From Telmatactis stephensoni (taxonomy: Eukaryota; Cnidaria; Anthozoa; Actiniaria; Isophelliidae): a DNA stretch of 64,000 bases. The notes beneath the pieces were generated by a model. The model was given only the letters and a program-made list of their open reading frames with translations. It had not been told where the DNA came from and did not search any database. Location: positions 62,001 to 126,000 of the forward strand of contig JALIZF010001516.1 of NCBI GenBank assembly GCA_029948255.1. The letters run 5' to 3'. Shown here piece by piece: positions 32,120 through 44,974 of the stretch. The stretch's first letter is position 1. Each line of letters starts with the position of its first letter. The position numbers were made by a program, and so were the translations under genes.

Positions 32120-33163
32120 AGATCAACCCAAGTTCAATAGCAGAAGGCTACATGTTGATTAATTTTAAAAATAAAAAAGAATTCCTAACTTTGTATGAAC
32201 TTTGTTTCAATTCTTAGCTAGAGTGAGTACAGGAGGAACAAAACTTGACGTCCATACCCAGCATTTTTAGGCGCTCAGCAGAGACTTTTAGAATGTTTTA
32301 AATCAACAAAATTAATGAATTTTCACGAGGCAAATAATCTAAAACTTTGCAAAATATTATGCTTTTTTCATAGCGGCTTCACAGCTTGGGCGTTTGAGAG
32401 GTCAAAGTACTGTGTCTTCAGTGCCTGGAATACACGAGTATTCGGTTACAATGTTACGTTTTGACTCATTAAAAGGAATGAGTACTTCCGGACGCAAATC
32501 AGGCCAATTACAGGAGACAGAACGAACTGTTGGTTGTATGTGCTTCAGAATAACTGCGATGCATCTGATGCAAAGCAATCCGTATGGACCTTCAGCTGCA
32601 CGGGGTTTCAATTTTCTTTGCCGCATCAAAACTGCTAACTGGGATATTCTCTCAAAGTTTGTATGGAATACCATCGCACTTATACTTGTACAAACCTTTG
32701 ATTTACAATATCTTGTATCACCCTGTAAGCCTCAATTTTGTCATTAGTTCTTTTCCAAACTTTCCTGGAAGGAAACTGCCCAACACAAATTATGCGTTCA
32801 AATGAATTTAAGTGAGATTTAATGTCGATCCAAACCGGCAAAGCATTTTTTTCATTTCCAGTCTAATTGTTATTTCAATATGCAATTAAAATACCAGGTG
32901 AGGACTGGACCTTTTAAGCTTGTCCCCCAAGCCTACGGGACTGATGATATGATTTTCCATAAAAGATCATCAAAACGACAAGCAAAAGGACTTTCATAGT
33001 AAATAAAAGAAATTTCGAGATTGTTAAGGAATGCACTTGATAGGCGTTTCATTAAGTGAGACTGGAAAACTTTCTATTCATGAAGAAAAAAGATTTTGTC
33101 ATAAAGGCCCCGTTCGTCCTCCAATGCCCCTTCCTCTACTAAAAATTAAGTAGTGCAGTGGTT

Positions 33164-33214
33164 AGCCTGCGTCACATCCGGACTTTTCCTCCGTTAAGTG
33201 ATGTGACGCAGGCT
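33164..33214. repeat. Small inverted repeat, 15-bp perfect arms
   Basis: AGCCTGCGTCACATC and GATGTGACGCAGGCT around a 21-nt loop; probably the remnant or ends of a short foldback element. Confidence 0.75.
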
Positions 33215-34700
33215 ATGCAATGGTCCGCCTTTCATCTGTCACATGTCACATGTGCTGGACGGCACTGAAACGGAGTTGACACCTTGTGAACTTGCGAGAC
33301 TTGCAAAGCTTTTTCGTAAAAATCGGTAAGTAAAAACATTAAAATATTGGTGAAGCCTATAGCAAAAGCATTCAGGTTATCGCTGGTTTGATAGATATTT
33401 TATTGGTAGCATGTAGTAGGTGACTGCTTATCGCTGTTTCGTTATCCACATAGTAAACGTACTTGAACCGTGAAGGATGGAGGCATTTGGGATTGGCCAT
33501 TATTTTATGCAGTATAACGTGAAAACGATGACAAAAAGTCTTGCAGTAATTCGGGATTTGAATCCCCTTGGATATGCAATATTTACCATTTCAATACGTG
33601 GTGAAAAGCCTTCGAGTCCTTCGTGAATTACGGTAATGTGATAATTTTAGCACCGCAAGATAGAACTTTGTACATGTCTGTAGAACTTGAAAATTTAAGC
33701 AAAGAGCATTTTTAAACACGTATTTAAAGGTATATTTGCCTTTTGAAGATTTCTTGCTGAAATGCGGGATCCATAACCGTCATAACCCCAATGTCCCCTC
33801 GTGAAACAAAATAAAAAAGGAGTATTTATTTGTATGCATTTACTGACGGATAATGTATTTCATTGAACATATCGGAACATGCAGTGTATATATATTTACA
33901 TTAGACCATAGTTAATACACTTTAGTAAGCTCTAATTGCATTGTTTCCTTTTGCGTATTGACTGTCACACTTTAATAGTCAAGTTTTGTTGCACGGGTTT
34001 AATCGGACTTCACTCTGATTTACAGCGACATATACTGATTAAAGTAATTTTCCGTCAACGGTCAAAAAGTAGTATGTATGAAAGACAGTAGTAAAATACA
34101 AAACCCACTGTTTACATTAGTTGTTCATCAGCATCTACCCCAAACTATAAAGTCATTTTCTTTTCACAGCTATCCATGCAAAACCACTATAGTCAGTAAA
34201 TAGACTCATAACTACTATCATGTACTATTCGCTTGAGTGATTTTCCGACGACCATGAAATAATAGGGTGAGCGCACTTAATCCATGAAAAAACAACAACA
34301 AATAGTTAATGCGAAATAGTCAGATAGACAGAAAAGAAAACAATAGAAATAAGGTCTACTAGTGCTGCAACTGTTTATCGATGTGCAAGTAAACATGAAC
34401 TGTGAAATTGCATCCACGTCCCGCCAAAAAACTGCTTCACGTTTATTGGTCAACAATGTTATTTCACCATTAAGGTGTTTACATAGCTCGTATCTAACCT
34501 CCTAAGACCTAGTCTTGAACTGTGATTCGGACCTTTTGTACTTTTATTTGTTTTAGGGTCGCATTACAGGCAAGCTTAAAAGTTATTAATAGTCGGTCAC
34601 ACACACTTTTCTCTTACCACAGGTTAAACAAACAGACTCTATTTATTTAACTCGCGTTTAATCTCTAATGTGACCGCAGCCTAAGTGCGCTCACTGCATA

Positions 34701-34777
34701 AAGCTCCATCTACACGAGCAATTTTTTCTTCTCAAGGAAAACTTGTCAAGGAAAAATTGCTCATGTAGATGGAGCTT
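34701..34777. repeat. Small inverted repeat, 27-bp arms
   Basis: AAGCTCCATCTACACGAGCA plus ATTTTTT pairs with the segment 34751-34777 with two mismatches; loop of about 23 nt rich in AAGGAAAA. Confidence 0.8.
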
Positions 34778-37700
34778 AATAGTTAGTAGTAGATATGAAG
34801 CCCATTGTTTTCTATTGTTCATTTTCATCTGACCACAAACTAAATAGTCATTTTCATTTCACGGTCGCCGGAAAACCACTCTATGAATATGTTTCACAGT
34901 ACTAAAACTGTGTTAACATCAGTTTGTATTGAATTGTTGGTCTATCATTGTGTCATAAACAAAGACCATATATGCATGTCTGTCATATCAATGGAAACAG
35001 GTAAGTTTTTTCATCTTTTCAGTGTTGTAGTAAAAATAATTCTTACACTATTTTTGTTATTAGATATGAAGCCTTGCATATTCATTTGTATTCAATTAAC
35101 TTGTTGGGTTTACATTTCAGTTTTGGTGAATTATTTTACGATTAGAAAGTGGTATTCAAATTACATAATACCCAATTAATTTGACTGGAGCTCCTATGTC
35201 AGCAAACTTCCACCCTTATTTACAATGAAAGGGTCACAGTAGACATTTTAAAAGTAGTATAAAATTCCCAATTGTGATAACTGTTCTCCTAAAAACCGAA
35301 ATCTTAATTTAGACATGATGTTCATGGATAATATTTTTTAGCATTTCTATTTCTCTTCAGATCGAGAATTTTATGATGAAAATTCAAGACAAAGACGAGA
35401 TAGGCAGGCAAGAGAAAGAGCAAGAGAGAGAAGAGCAAGAGAGAGAGAAGGGATAGAAGAGATAATGCCAGATCAGAGATGATGACCTCTCTACAACAAC
35501 TGTCAACAACTCTCCACTGCATTCTTCAAAATCTCTGTTAATAACGTTTTCTAGAGATGTTCTTCTTTCCTATCGTAGCTGTGCTTCTACTAATAATTTG
35601 TCGTCTACTTTTGCTGTTTTAAAAGAATTAAACATTTTTCGTTACCGTGGAACTCGTGGTGGTCGTTGCAAATCCTCTTCTGTTTATACTGGTTGTGCTT
35701 TGCTGAACTCTCTGTCCGTTGGAAATTCCCAACAATGTGTTGTTCCTGCTGATAATCTACTCAACTTCTGCCTTCTCAACTCAAGATCTATTAACAATAA
35801 ATCCCTTGAAATTAAAGACTTCGTTGTTGATAAAAATATTGATATTCTTGCTCTAACAGAAACCTGGATCAAAAATAATGACAGTAACAGTGACTTTGCT
35901 TCGCATGATATTTGTCCTAATGGTTTTTCTTTTGAACACTGCCCTCGCATTAATTGCTCTGATGGTGGAATTGGTCTTCTATTTAATAAGTCTGTTAAAA
36001 TCAAACGAATTAACACTGTTTCTTATCCTTCTTTTGAACATATGGAATTTATTCTTCATGGTAGTTCGTTTCAAGTTCGCCTGGTTGTTGTTTACAGACC
36101 GCCGTCATCTTCTAAAAACAATGTGCCAATTGCTAACTTCTTTCAAGATTTCTCATCGCTACTTGAATCTCTTTCTACGTTTTCTGGAAAACTGTTAATT
36201 GCTGGTGATTTTAACTTCCACATTGATAATCCAAATGATGTTTACGCTGTTCGTTTTGCTGATCTACTTGATTGTTTTAATTTATCCATCTTGAATAATT
36301 TGGCTGGTCCGACTCACAAGAACAACCACATCCTCGATCTTTTGATTACTAGAAATGATGACATGCTTGCTAAAGCTGTTTATGTTTGTGATCCTGTATT
36401 ATCTGACCACTTTGCTGTTCATTGTAAATTATCTATCACCAAACCTTGTGCTTCTGTGCGTACAATAACTTATTGTAAAATTCGTTCTATTGATATGGAT
36501 CAATTTAGCCGTGATTTATCTCAATCTTCATTAATACAATCTCCTGCTCCTGGTTTAGATGATCTCTGTCATCAATATGACTCTGTCTTGAAATCCTTAC
36601 TCGATAAACATGCACCGTTACGTATAAGAACTGTCACGCAACGTCCCAAAGCATCTTGGTATAATGACGTCATCAATTCTAATAAATTGAAAAGAAGGAG
36701 GCTTGAAAGGCGTTGGCGTAAATCTAAATTATCTGTTGATCGTCAATTATTCATTGATCAAAGTAACTTTGTGAAAAAACTGATTTTTGAAGCCAAGATG
36801 AGCTACTATTCTAATTTAATATCTGATGCTGGTTCTGACTGTCATGCAATGTTCAAATTGATTGATCGTCTTTTTCATAAAACACCTGAGAAAAAGTTTC
36901 CGTCTTCTTCTTCATCGCAGGCTCTTGCTGATAGTTTTGTTCATTACTTTAAAGATAAGATTATTAATATTCGAAATGGTTTCCCTATAGCTACCTCTGT
37001 GAATTTGCCTATCCTGATGTCTTCAAATTTTGATTCCTGTACAATTGGTTGTAGATTGGACTCCTTCTCTCCTGTAACACTTGATGAGTTATCAAAGATT
37101 TCTCGTAAACTGATATCCAAGTCCTGTGAACTTGATCCTCTTCCTGCTAGTCTTCTTCAAGATAAATCTATGTCTCTTCTTCCTATAATCTGCAAGATTG
37201 TTAACTCTTCACTTAAAAATGGGCGTGTCCCTTCCTCTCTAAAAACTGGTGTTGTGAAACCTCTTCTAAAGAAACCATCGTTGGACCATGAAATGCTCAA
37301 AAATTATCGTCCTGTATCAAATCTAAAGACTGTTTCTAAAATTATTGGTAAAGTTGTGGCTAATCAACTCTGTGCATATCTCTCATCTAATAACCTGCAT
37401 GAGCCTCTCCAATCTGCTTATAAACATCTACATAGTTGTGAAACTGCCCTTACCCGTATTCATAATGATATCCTAAAAGAAATTAATAAACATTCTGGTG
37501 TTGCTATGGTTCTTCTGGATTTGTCCGCAGCTTTTGATACCGTGGATCACGCTATTCTACTTGATCGCTTATACTCTAAGTTTGGAATCGGTGGAAAAGC
37601 TCTACAGTGGTTTAAATCATATCTCTCTGATCGTAATCAATTTGTTTCTGTTAATGGTTCTTCTTCTAAAGTCCTTGATGTTGACTGTGGTGTACCTCAA

Positions 37701-37925
37701 GGCTCGGTTCTTGGTCCACTTCTCTACTTGTTATACACCTCTCTACTAGCTGATATTCTTCGCCGACATAATATGTTTTTCCATTTCTACGCCGATGACA
37801 CACAGCTGTTTATGCCCTTCTCCTGTAATGACGATCTTTCTGTGAACGATGCTATTAAAAGAATTGAAGCCTGTCTCTGCGATATTAATAACTGGATGAC
37901 TGAAAATAAACTTAAACTAAACAAA

Positions 37926-38205
37926 TGTAGCACGAGTAACTTCGCGTATGTTCATTGTGTGTGTGCTTGTCTACGTGCGTGCTATTTGTATTATCATTTG
38001 CGTGTATTTGGGATTCCCTTGGGGGTTGGGACGTCACTCTGTATATAAGGACCGGTCAAGCTTGGAGCGTGTGAGTTTTGGGGCCGGCTAAAAGGAGGTG
38101 ACGTATCCTATAGGAGTGACCCAACACATAGGCTCTTTGAAGTTTATGAAAACTACTGTGAACTGAAGTAAGTGAATAAAACCTGTTGTACTTTCAAAGT
38201 TTACA
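37926..38205 (+). repeat. 5' LTR, 280 bp
   Basis: Begins TGTAGCACGAG and ends TTTACA. TATATAAG at 38042-38049 is the likely TATA box. AATAAA lies at 38175-38180. CRE-like GACGTCAC (about 38030-38037) and GTGACGTA (about 38099) flank the TATA region. Confidence 0.96.
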
Positions 38206-38206
38206 T

Positions 38207-38224
38207 TGGCGCCCAACGTGGGGC
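38207..38224 (+). promoter_or_regulatory. Primer binding site, tRNA-Lys(CTT)
   Basis: TGGCGCCCAACGTGGGGC starts one base after the 5' LTR. It is the exact complement of the 3' end of animal tRNA-Lys(CTT) including CCA. Minus-strand DNA synthesis would prime here. Confidence 0.9.
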
Positions 38225-39447
38225 CTATAGTGTCAAGATTCGTCACTTAGAACGCTGGCAGAAATTCTACGTCGTACATCGTTCAAATTTGAATGGGGCA
38301 ACCATTCGAGTAAACTCAAGTGCAACGTCAAGATACGACGACAAAGATCTCATTTCAAGTGTGGGATTTGTTCAAGTGAAGTAGTTTGAATTGATAGCAT
38401 CTAATTGTTTGATTTACTGAAGCCCAAAGGGTTTTATAAATGACACTGAATACTTTATCGTGGATTTGTTTTACAAGAGTGTACGAATATCTACGGAGCC
38501 AGGGAGTTGGTTTTGTGAACTAAACAGAAAGATATCATTTATTCTGCTGTCCAAGCCGAAAGTTATTGCAAGTACGCAGATAACAAGAATTGTTGTACAG
38601 AAAAGAAAGGGAACCATTCTACAAGTTTAAAGTAATTGGAAATTCCTGGACAACGAGAATTATTGCTTTGTGGAACAGAACAGTTGGTGTAAAGCTGGAT
38701 CTACGTGGACGACGGAGATTACAGATAAGTCAATACAAGTCATTCAAAGTTATAATAATTATTTGCTCTATCTTGGATAGTTATTTATTTCGTTTTCTTG
38801 TAATTATAAGTTATTGCATTATATTTTCGTATGAACTCTGTTTATATAGTTCTTTATGCAAATCTAGTTGTAACAAAAAGAAAACAAAAAAACTTGTCAA
38901 ACAAAAGCTTTAAGAGAACTCTAATTAGGGACAAAGAAGTATTAAGAACATTACTAAGTCACGTCAAACAAGTAAACATCCAATCAAGAGAAAATTGTGT
39001 AACTAACAATAGGGATCAGATATAGTTTTTTGGAATACATTAATTACTATATTGTAAGGCATTATTTGGCGAAACTTTCGCGGGGCCTTTGTGTTCTCGT
39101 GGGGCCGCTCGGGTTTGTTTCGGGAGGGTTGCCGCCACCAGGTTCCTCTCTCCTTGCTTTGGCCGCGTCTTTATTGCAGTCCCTGGGAATAGGATTTTTT
39201 TGTTGTTGTTTTATTTTTGTTGTTGTTTTTTTGGGGGTTTTTTTTTCTTCATTTAACTTATTTTTTTTATTTATTTACCTAATTCCCCCATATTTATTTA
39301 TTTCTGTTACGTAGTTTTTTTATATTGAGTTCATTGTTACAGCTGTTGTTATTTATACTGTGGTTGTTGCTATTTTTGTTGTTGTTAGTTTATCGTAGTT
39401 TGTTATTTTCATTTAATTGCGTGAGCTGCAGAGTGGTTGGTGGGAGT
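38225..39447 (+). other. Leader between primer site and gag
   Basis: About 1.2 kb with only short frames, rising to T-rich text just before the gag ATG. Packaging signals are expected in this interval in the family; none can be pointed to by eye. Confidence 0.6.
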
Positions 39448-40803
39448 ATGGCACATTCTTGGCATGGTGAGCGCAGCCACTTAGGTGAAGAAGAAGACAT
39501 AGACAGAATTGCAGAAGCGGTCATGGTCCTAAGGCGCTCTGGCCTGTTCACTGTAGAGCCTGTTGAAACCCAATTGGAACGTTCAGGGATTGCTAGTCAT
39601 GATGAGAGAGTAAGGAGCCCAACACAAGGTGTCCAGGTCGAGGAAGAGAATCCTTTCAGCCTTCAGGGCGGCTTCGAATACCCACATGTGACGGACAGAA
39701 GAAGGCGTCCAACTCGTAACAACCCTATCAGTGCAGTATTCCCTAGTCCACAGAAAAATCCTCCTTTGGTTCCACCAGCGAGTTTTACAGAGCATAAATC
39801 GAGCACTCCTTTGCCATCTCACGCTTCTGTTAATACCAAAGATCACCCCCGTTACACCGCTCTTAACGAAACATCTACCTTACGCAAGCCCGGCCTCGAC
39901 GTAAAGACAGCGCAACCACATTCCATGCCTTGGGTGACCATCCCAGCCATCTCAGACGCTGATGCTCAATCTGTTCTTGGTCGTGTTCCTAGAATCTCAA
40001 CGTTTTCTGGTTCAAATACGAAGACTGATGCCAGCTTTGAAGCTTGGAAGTTTGAGGTTAAATGTCTAATGAACGACAAGTCAGTGAATAGAGACCTGCT
40101 TCTGCGTGGAGTACGAAAATCGCTCAGAGGAGAACCGAGCTAGCTTTGTATACACCTGGGAGAGACTGCATCAGTTGAGACAATCATGAAGAAACTAGAG
40201 GGTGTTTATGGAATTGTAGAAAGTGGCACTACACTCCTTCAGCAGTTCTACAATGCTAAACAAGAAAATGACGAAAGTGTAGCGGTTTATGGTTGTCGCT
40301 TAGAGGAAATTGTCAACAAAGCCATTAACAGAGACGCCGTAGCGCAGGACCAGGCAAACGAAATGTTAAAGAGTAAGCTATGGACAGGGCTTAAAGATGA
40401 GAGGGTAAGAAACGCAGCCCGCTACAAGTTCGAGATGATCCCCGACTTTGATACTTTGAGAGCAGAGCTGAGAGCTATCGAACAGGAGATTAAGGAGTCA
40501 GATGGCTTACGAGCCAAGACCTACAAGACGCCAAGAGTTGTATCAATGCCGCAAGCAGAGGCCCAAACTGATGGCGCAGTGGACGAATTGACGAAAAGGA
40601 TGAGAAACATTGAGGAGAAGTTATCGAAGCAACAAGATACAAGTAAATTACTAAGCAAGATCCTAGAAAGGATAGATCGGATGGAAGAAGTGAACCGTAA
40701 AGAAAATGCTGGACAGACTGATCAACCCAAGGAGAACAAAGCGTCAAACTACAGGGGCCCCCTGCGAAGGGACAACCAGAGGGCCAATCCACAGAGACAG
40801 TGA
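39448..40803 (+). pseudogene. gag: gag of the Ty3/gypsy element, internal TAG stop
   Basis: ATG chosen at 39448 (ATGGCACATTCTTGG); the longer upstream frame is hydrophobic leader translation. The capsid-like region begins RISTFSGSN and FEAWKFEVKCL and continues past an in-frame TAG at 40141-40143 without a change of frame (EGVYGIVESG, then FYNAKQENDESVAVYGCRL). So the break is a nonsense codon or a readthrough site (TAG followed by C). A coiled-coil-prone stretch (LTKRMRNIEEKLSKQ) and a basic end follow. No CCHC zinc knuckle is visible, unlike most gag proteins of this group. The frame ends TGA at 40801. Confidence 0.85.
40755..40761 (+). promoter_or_regulatory. Candidate -1 frameshift heptamer GGGCCCC
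   Basis: In gag frame the bases read ..G GGC CCC, fitting X XXY YYZ. A -1 shift here enters the protease frame, which is open from this point across the gag stop. The relative frames of gag and protease (-1) agree. No stable downstream structure was verified. Confidence 0.5.
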
Positions 40804-43800
40804 GTCCCATGAGAGAGTTGTTAGGCGAAGTAAATGTAAGTATGTGTTATATAGACAATACACCCTGCTTAGCATTAGTTGACACTGGTTCACAGGTTAC
40901 CACCGTAAGCGAAGGCTTTTACAAAGAGTGCCTTTCCAGTAATCCTATGCAGCAGCTTCAAGATATTCTAAAGATGGACAAGATGTTCCTTATCTTGGTT
41001 TCATAGAAGTGGATATTTCCTTCCCAGAGGAGACAAGTGGTATAAGTAAGTATTTACCGACTATTGTTCTAGTAGTTCAAAACACCAGTTTTAACAAACA
41101 AGTACCGATGGTAATAGGTACCAATGTTGTCAGACGTTGCAAAGAAATCTGTAGTGAAGAGTTTGGTAACTGTTTCCTTCAGAGAAGTAAGCCTGACTTA
41201 GCGTGGAGACTAGCCTATCAGTGTTTGACCCATCAAAAACGTAGGATTAACAAGTTGTTCAAGTCTACAACTATTAAAACCGAAAACGAAAAACCTTGTG
41301 TAATTCATCCGAACGAAACCGCAGTACTGTGGACATCCACTAAGACAAGAAAGGCTGTGACATGTCCCGCACTTATCGAGAGTACATCGAATGGAATTGC
41401 GTCGTTGCAAGTTATCCCAACTGTAGTCACCTTAAAGATGAATGGGTCTCGCAATTTTATTCCTGTTAAAGTCCACAACAACACAATTGAGAACGTCACT
41501 ATCCAACCTAAAACAGTAGTTTGCTCTCTACAACAGGTAAGTATGGTAGATTCAGTTCGACATCAAGATGATGGTACAGAAATAGCTCAAAAGACAAAGG
41601 ATCCTTATTTTGACTTTGGAGAATCGCCCATGGACGAAGACCAGAGGAAAGTTGCCTACACAGTACTCGAGAATTGGAGGAATAGGATCTTTTCACAAGG
41701 ACCTAATGATCTTGGGTGCACGTCAGCAGTAAAGCATACCATCCCACTGAGTGATGAAACACCCTTTAAACAAAGACACTGGCGGATACCACCATCCCAA
41801 TATGAAGAGGTAAGAAATCATCTTCGTGGCATGTTAGATTGCGGAGTCATAAGGGAATCGCACAGTCCATACAGCTCACCTGTTGTTTTGGCGAGGAAGA
41901 GGGATGGCTCACTCAGATTCTGCATCGACTACCGGAAACTTAACTCCAAGACAATTAAAGATGCGTACGCACTGCCAAGAATGGACGAAGCTCTAGAAGC
42001 TATGGGGGGATGCTCATGGTTCTCTACTCTAGATTTAATGAGTGGCTACTATCAAATTGAAGTTGAAGAAGAGGATAAACCTAAGACTGCTTTCACGGTT
42101 GGACCACTTGGGTTCTTTGAATGTAACAGGATGGCCTTTGGTCTTACCAACGCTCCAGCCACTTTCCAAAGGCTAATGGAACACTGTTTGTCTGATCTAA
42201 ATTTCAAGAAGTGTATAGTTTATATAGATGACATTATTGTATATTCAAAAACTTTCGAGCACCTAGAAAGGCTGGAAGCAGTATTTACCAGACTCGAACA
42301 GTATGGACTTAAGCTAAAGAAGTCGAAATGCAGATTCTTCCAAGAACAGGTGAAGTTTTTAGGTCATGTCATTTCCTCCAGTGGAATCCGAACAGATCCT
42401 GACAAAGTAGAGGCTATTAAGACCTGGCCAGTACCAACCAATCTGACGGAATTGAGAACTTTTCTCGGATTCACTGGATATTACAGAAAGTTCGTGCCGG
42501 AATATGCTAGAACAGCGAAACCACTGAATGACTTGGTTACCAAATTGTTGAAGAACGGCTCTCAAAGCAAGGTCAAGACTGAAAAGAGACCTGAATGGGA
42601 ATGGTCGACTGAGTGTCAAGCCGCGTTTGAAGAACTGGTTAAAGTTTTATCTTCTCCGCTAGTTCTAACTTATCCAGATTTCGAACAACCCTTTTTGGTT
42701 AACACAGATGCTAGTCAAGAGGCTCTGGGTGCGACACTCAGCCAACTTCAAGACGGGGAGGAAAAGGTCATTGCATATGCCAGCCGAGCCCTTCGTAAGG
42801 CCGAGAAAAACTACCCCGCACACAAATTAGAATTCCTTGCTCTCAAGTGGGCCGTGACAGATAAATTTCACGAGTATCTCTATGGGAATAAATTTACTGT
42901 GAGGACAGATAATAACCCTCTTACATATGTCACCACAACGGCAAAATTGGATGCCACGGGTCACCGCTGGATGGCCACTCTTTCTTCCTATAATTTTGAC
43001 ATAGTTTACAGGGCTGGGAGAAAGAACAAAGACGCCGACGCATTGTCGCGGAGACCTCAAGCAGGTACCCTACCAGAACAAACTATAACGCGCGAACAGT
43101 TTTCAGCCATCTCTAGTTCTATGGTGGGTTTTGAAGGCAACGGTAGTCAGGAAGAGTTTACCCTGCTTGAGACGATTTGTGACGATGAGGCTGGTCTTGA
43201 TGCTACACTTGAAAATTGTGGCACAAGTGCAGGAGAGCCACTGCCATCTCTGACCGTCGACGAGTTGCAACAGCATCAGTATAGCGATAAGATCATTGGC
43301 AAGGTTATAACATATCTCAAACAAGGAAAAAGACCCAGCAGGGCCAAAACGAAGAATGAAGAAAAGGAAGTCGTGAGGCTTCTTAATGAGTGGGACCGAC
43401 TTGTCCTAGTAGATGGGGTTCTGTATCAACAGCGCCAGGACGACACCTCCCCGGATGTCCTCCAGTTGGTTGTCCCGGAAACGTTAAAGCGGAAAGCCTT
43501 CACTGGCCTTCACGACGACATGGGGCACCTCGGCATAGAACGGACTCTCGACTTGGCTCGGTCGCACTTCTTTTGGCTTAAAATGTCAAAAGATATTGAA
43601 TTGATGGTTAAATCGTGTAGGGGATGTGCCTTGCGCAAAGTTCCGACACCGTATCACGTCGCACCGTTGGTAAATATTCGTACATCCGCGCCGATGGAGA
43701 TGGTCTGTATGGACTTTCTCAAACTGGAAAGGTCTAGAGGGGGACCAGAGAATGTACTAATACTAACAGACCATTTCACGAGGTATGCTCAGGCAATCCC

Positions 43801-44662
43801 GACCACCAATCAGACCGCAAGAACGACTGCCAAAGCTCTTTTTGAGAAATTCATTGTGCACTATGGGTTCCCTGAGAGGCTACACAGTGACCAGGGGCGT
43901 AATTTTGAGTCGGAGGTCATAAGAAACCTGTGTGAATTAGCTGGCGTAGCAAAGACTAGAACACCTCCGTACCATCCGAGCGGAAATGGGATGTGCGAGC
44001 GATATAATCGGACTCTCCTCCACATGCTTGGAACACTAGACGATCATCAAAAGGCAAATTGGAAGGACTATGTTGGTCCCTTGGTTCATGCCTACAACAC
44101 AACGAAACACAGTAGCACTGGCTTCTCTCCCTTTTATCTCATGTTTGGCCGTCATCCAAGGCTAGCTGTCGACGTTTACTTTGGACACCAACCGAATGGG
44201 AGAGGCAGTAAGGGTCAATCAAAGTTTATCAAAGACCTAAGCAACCGGTTGGGGTACGCCTACGATTTAGCAACAAAAAACTCGAAAGCTGCGCAAGCAA
44301 GACAGAAGAGCGCATATGACAGAAAGCCAATTCCGAACAAGATTGAAATTGGAGATAAAGTGCTGGTTAGAAATTTCACCCCCGCTGGAAAACTGAGCAA
44401 CTACTGGGAAGAACATATATACCTTGTTAAGTCAAAACCAAATTCGGATATCCCGGTGTATGTGGTACAGAGAGAGGGAGCTGTAGGACGGGAAAGGACT
44501 CTACATCGAAACAACCTGAAACTGTGCCCATTCTCAGTGCGTGGTGATGAACAACCAACCCAGGGACCACCTGTGGCAGAAACGAACGACAGGCCTCTCA
44601 GACGATCGTCCCGGATTCGAAGAAGACCTAAGTGGATGAGCGAACCTCTATGGCAGAAATAG
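40800..44662 (+). pseudogene. pol: pol of the Ty3/gypsy element: protease, RT, RNase H, integrase; frameshift in protease
   Basis: The protease motif ALVDTGSQVTTVS lies at about 40875-40915. Its frame ends TAG at 41004-41006, while the continuation is open in another frame from before 41009, so a small indel lies between about 40960 and 41005. The main frame (1,217 codons from 41009) has RT YIDD at residues 405-408 with GLTNAPATFQ and FLGFTGYYRKF; RNase H Asp567 in NTDAS; an integrase zinc site H835...C870-x2-C873; and a DD35E core D902, D961, E997. Its tail has GDKVLVRNF and a GPY/F-like module and ends before the purine tract. RT copies the genome, RNase H removes RNA, and integrase inserts cDNA. 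The main frame is otherwise uninterrupted. Confidence 0.93.
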
Positions 44663-44663
44663 T

Positions 44664-44694
44664 ACAAAAAAAAAACGAAAAAAAGAGGGAAAGG
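44664..44694 (+). promoter_or_regulatory. Polypurine tract
   Basis: An almost pure purine run ending GAGGGAAAGG immediately before the 3' LTR; the expected plus-strand primer. Confidence 0.9.
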
Positions 44695-44974
44695 TGTAGC
44701 ACGAGTAACTTCGCGTATGTTCATTGTGTGTGTGCTTGTCTACGTGCGTGCTATTTGTATTATCATTTGCGTGTATTTGGGATTCCCTTGGGGGTTGGGA
44801 CGTCACTCTGTATATAAGGACCGGTCAAGCTTGGAGCGTGTGAGTTTTGGGGCCGGCTAAAAGGAGGTGACGTATCCTATAGGAGTGACCCAACACATAG
44901 GCTCTTTGAAGTTTATGAAAACTACTGTGAACTGAAGTAAGTGAATAAAACCTGTTGTACTTTCAAAGTTTACA
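44695..44974 (+). repeat. 3' LTR, 280 bp
   Basis: Matches the 5' LTR base for base on reading; TATATAAG at 44811, AATAAA at 44944. Confidence 0.96.

Larger units (their letters stand above)
32120..34882. other. 2.7 kb, no supported gene; small inverted repeats
   Basis: Frames of about 90-117 codons overlap on both strands at 32394-32747 without a domain. Small inverted pairs: AGCCTGCGTCACATC at 33164 with its complement ending 33214, and AAGCTCCATCTACACGAGCA at 34701 with its complement ending 34777. A diverged direct repeat (about 34075-34200 versus 34785-34890; shared text ATAGTCATTTTCNTTTCAC and AAAACCACT) suggests an old element pair. Confidence 0.45.
37926..44974 (+). mobile_element. 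Ty3/gypsy LTR retrotransposon with 4-bp target duplication
   Basis: LTRs 37926-38205 and 44695-44974, both 280 bp, identical by eye, with TG...CA ends. CAAA at 37922-37925 and 44975-44978 is the target duplication. After the 5' LTR comes the primer site, then a leader of 1.2 kb, gag, protease, RT, RNase H, integrase with a GPY/F-like tail, and a purine tract. Domain order PR-RT-RH-IN is Ty3/gypsy (Metaviridae); no chromodomain and no envelope frame were seen. Two or three coding breaks make it defective although LTR identity says the insertion is recent. Confidence 0.96.

Noticed and set aside
32394..32747. 117-codon plus-strand frame and overlapping 90-codon minus-strand frame
   Set aside because: No domain, no splice context, and neither strand is clearly favoured.
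34883..35179. 98-codon frame read as a single small gene
   Set aside because: A consensus donor at 35000/35001 with matching phase to the acceptor at 35360 fits an exon better; the remaining part is hydrophobic intron-like translation.
37926..38048. C-terminal residues of the L2 RT frame within the LTR
   Set aside because: They are LTR sequence; the LINE frame continues after the second LTR.
39325..39447. Upstream extension of gag with a hydrophobic start
   Set aside because: T-rich leader translation; ATG 39448 begins the hydrophilic gag-like sequence.
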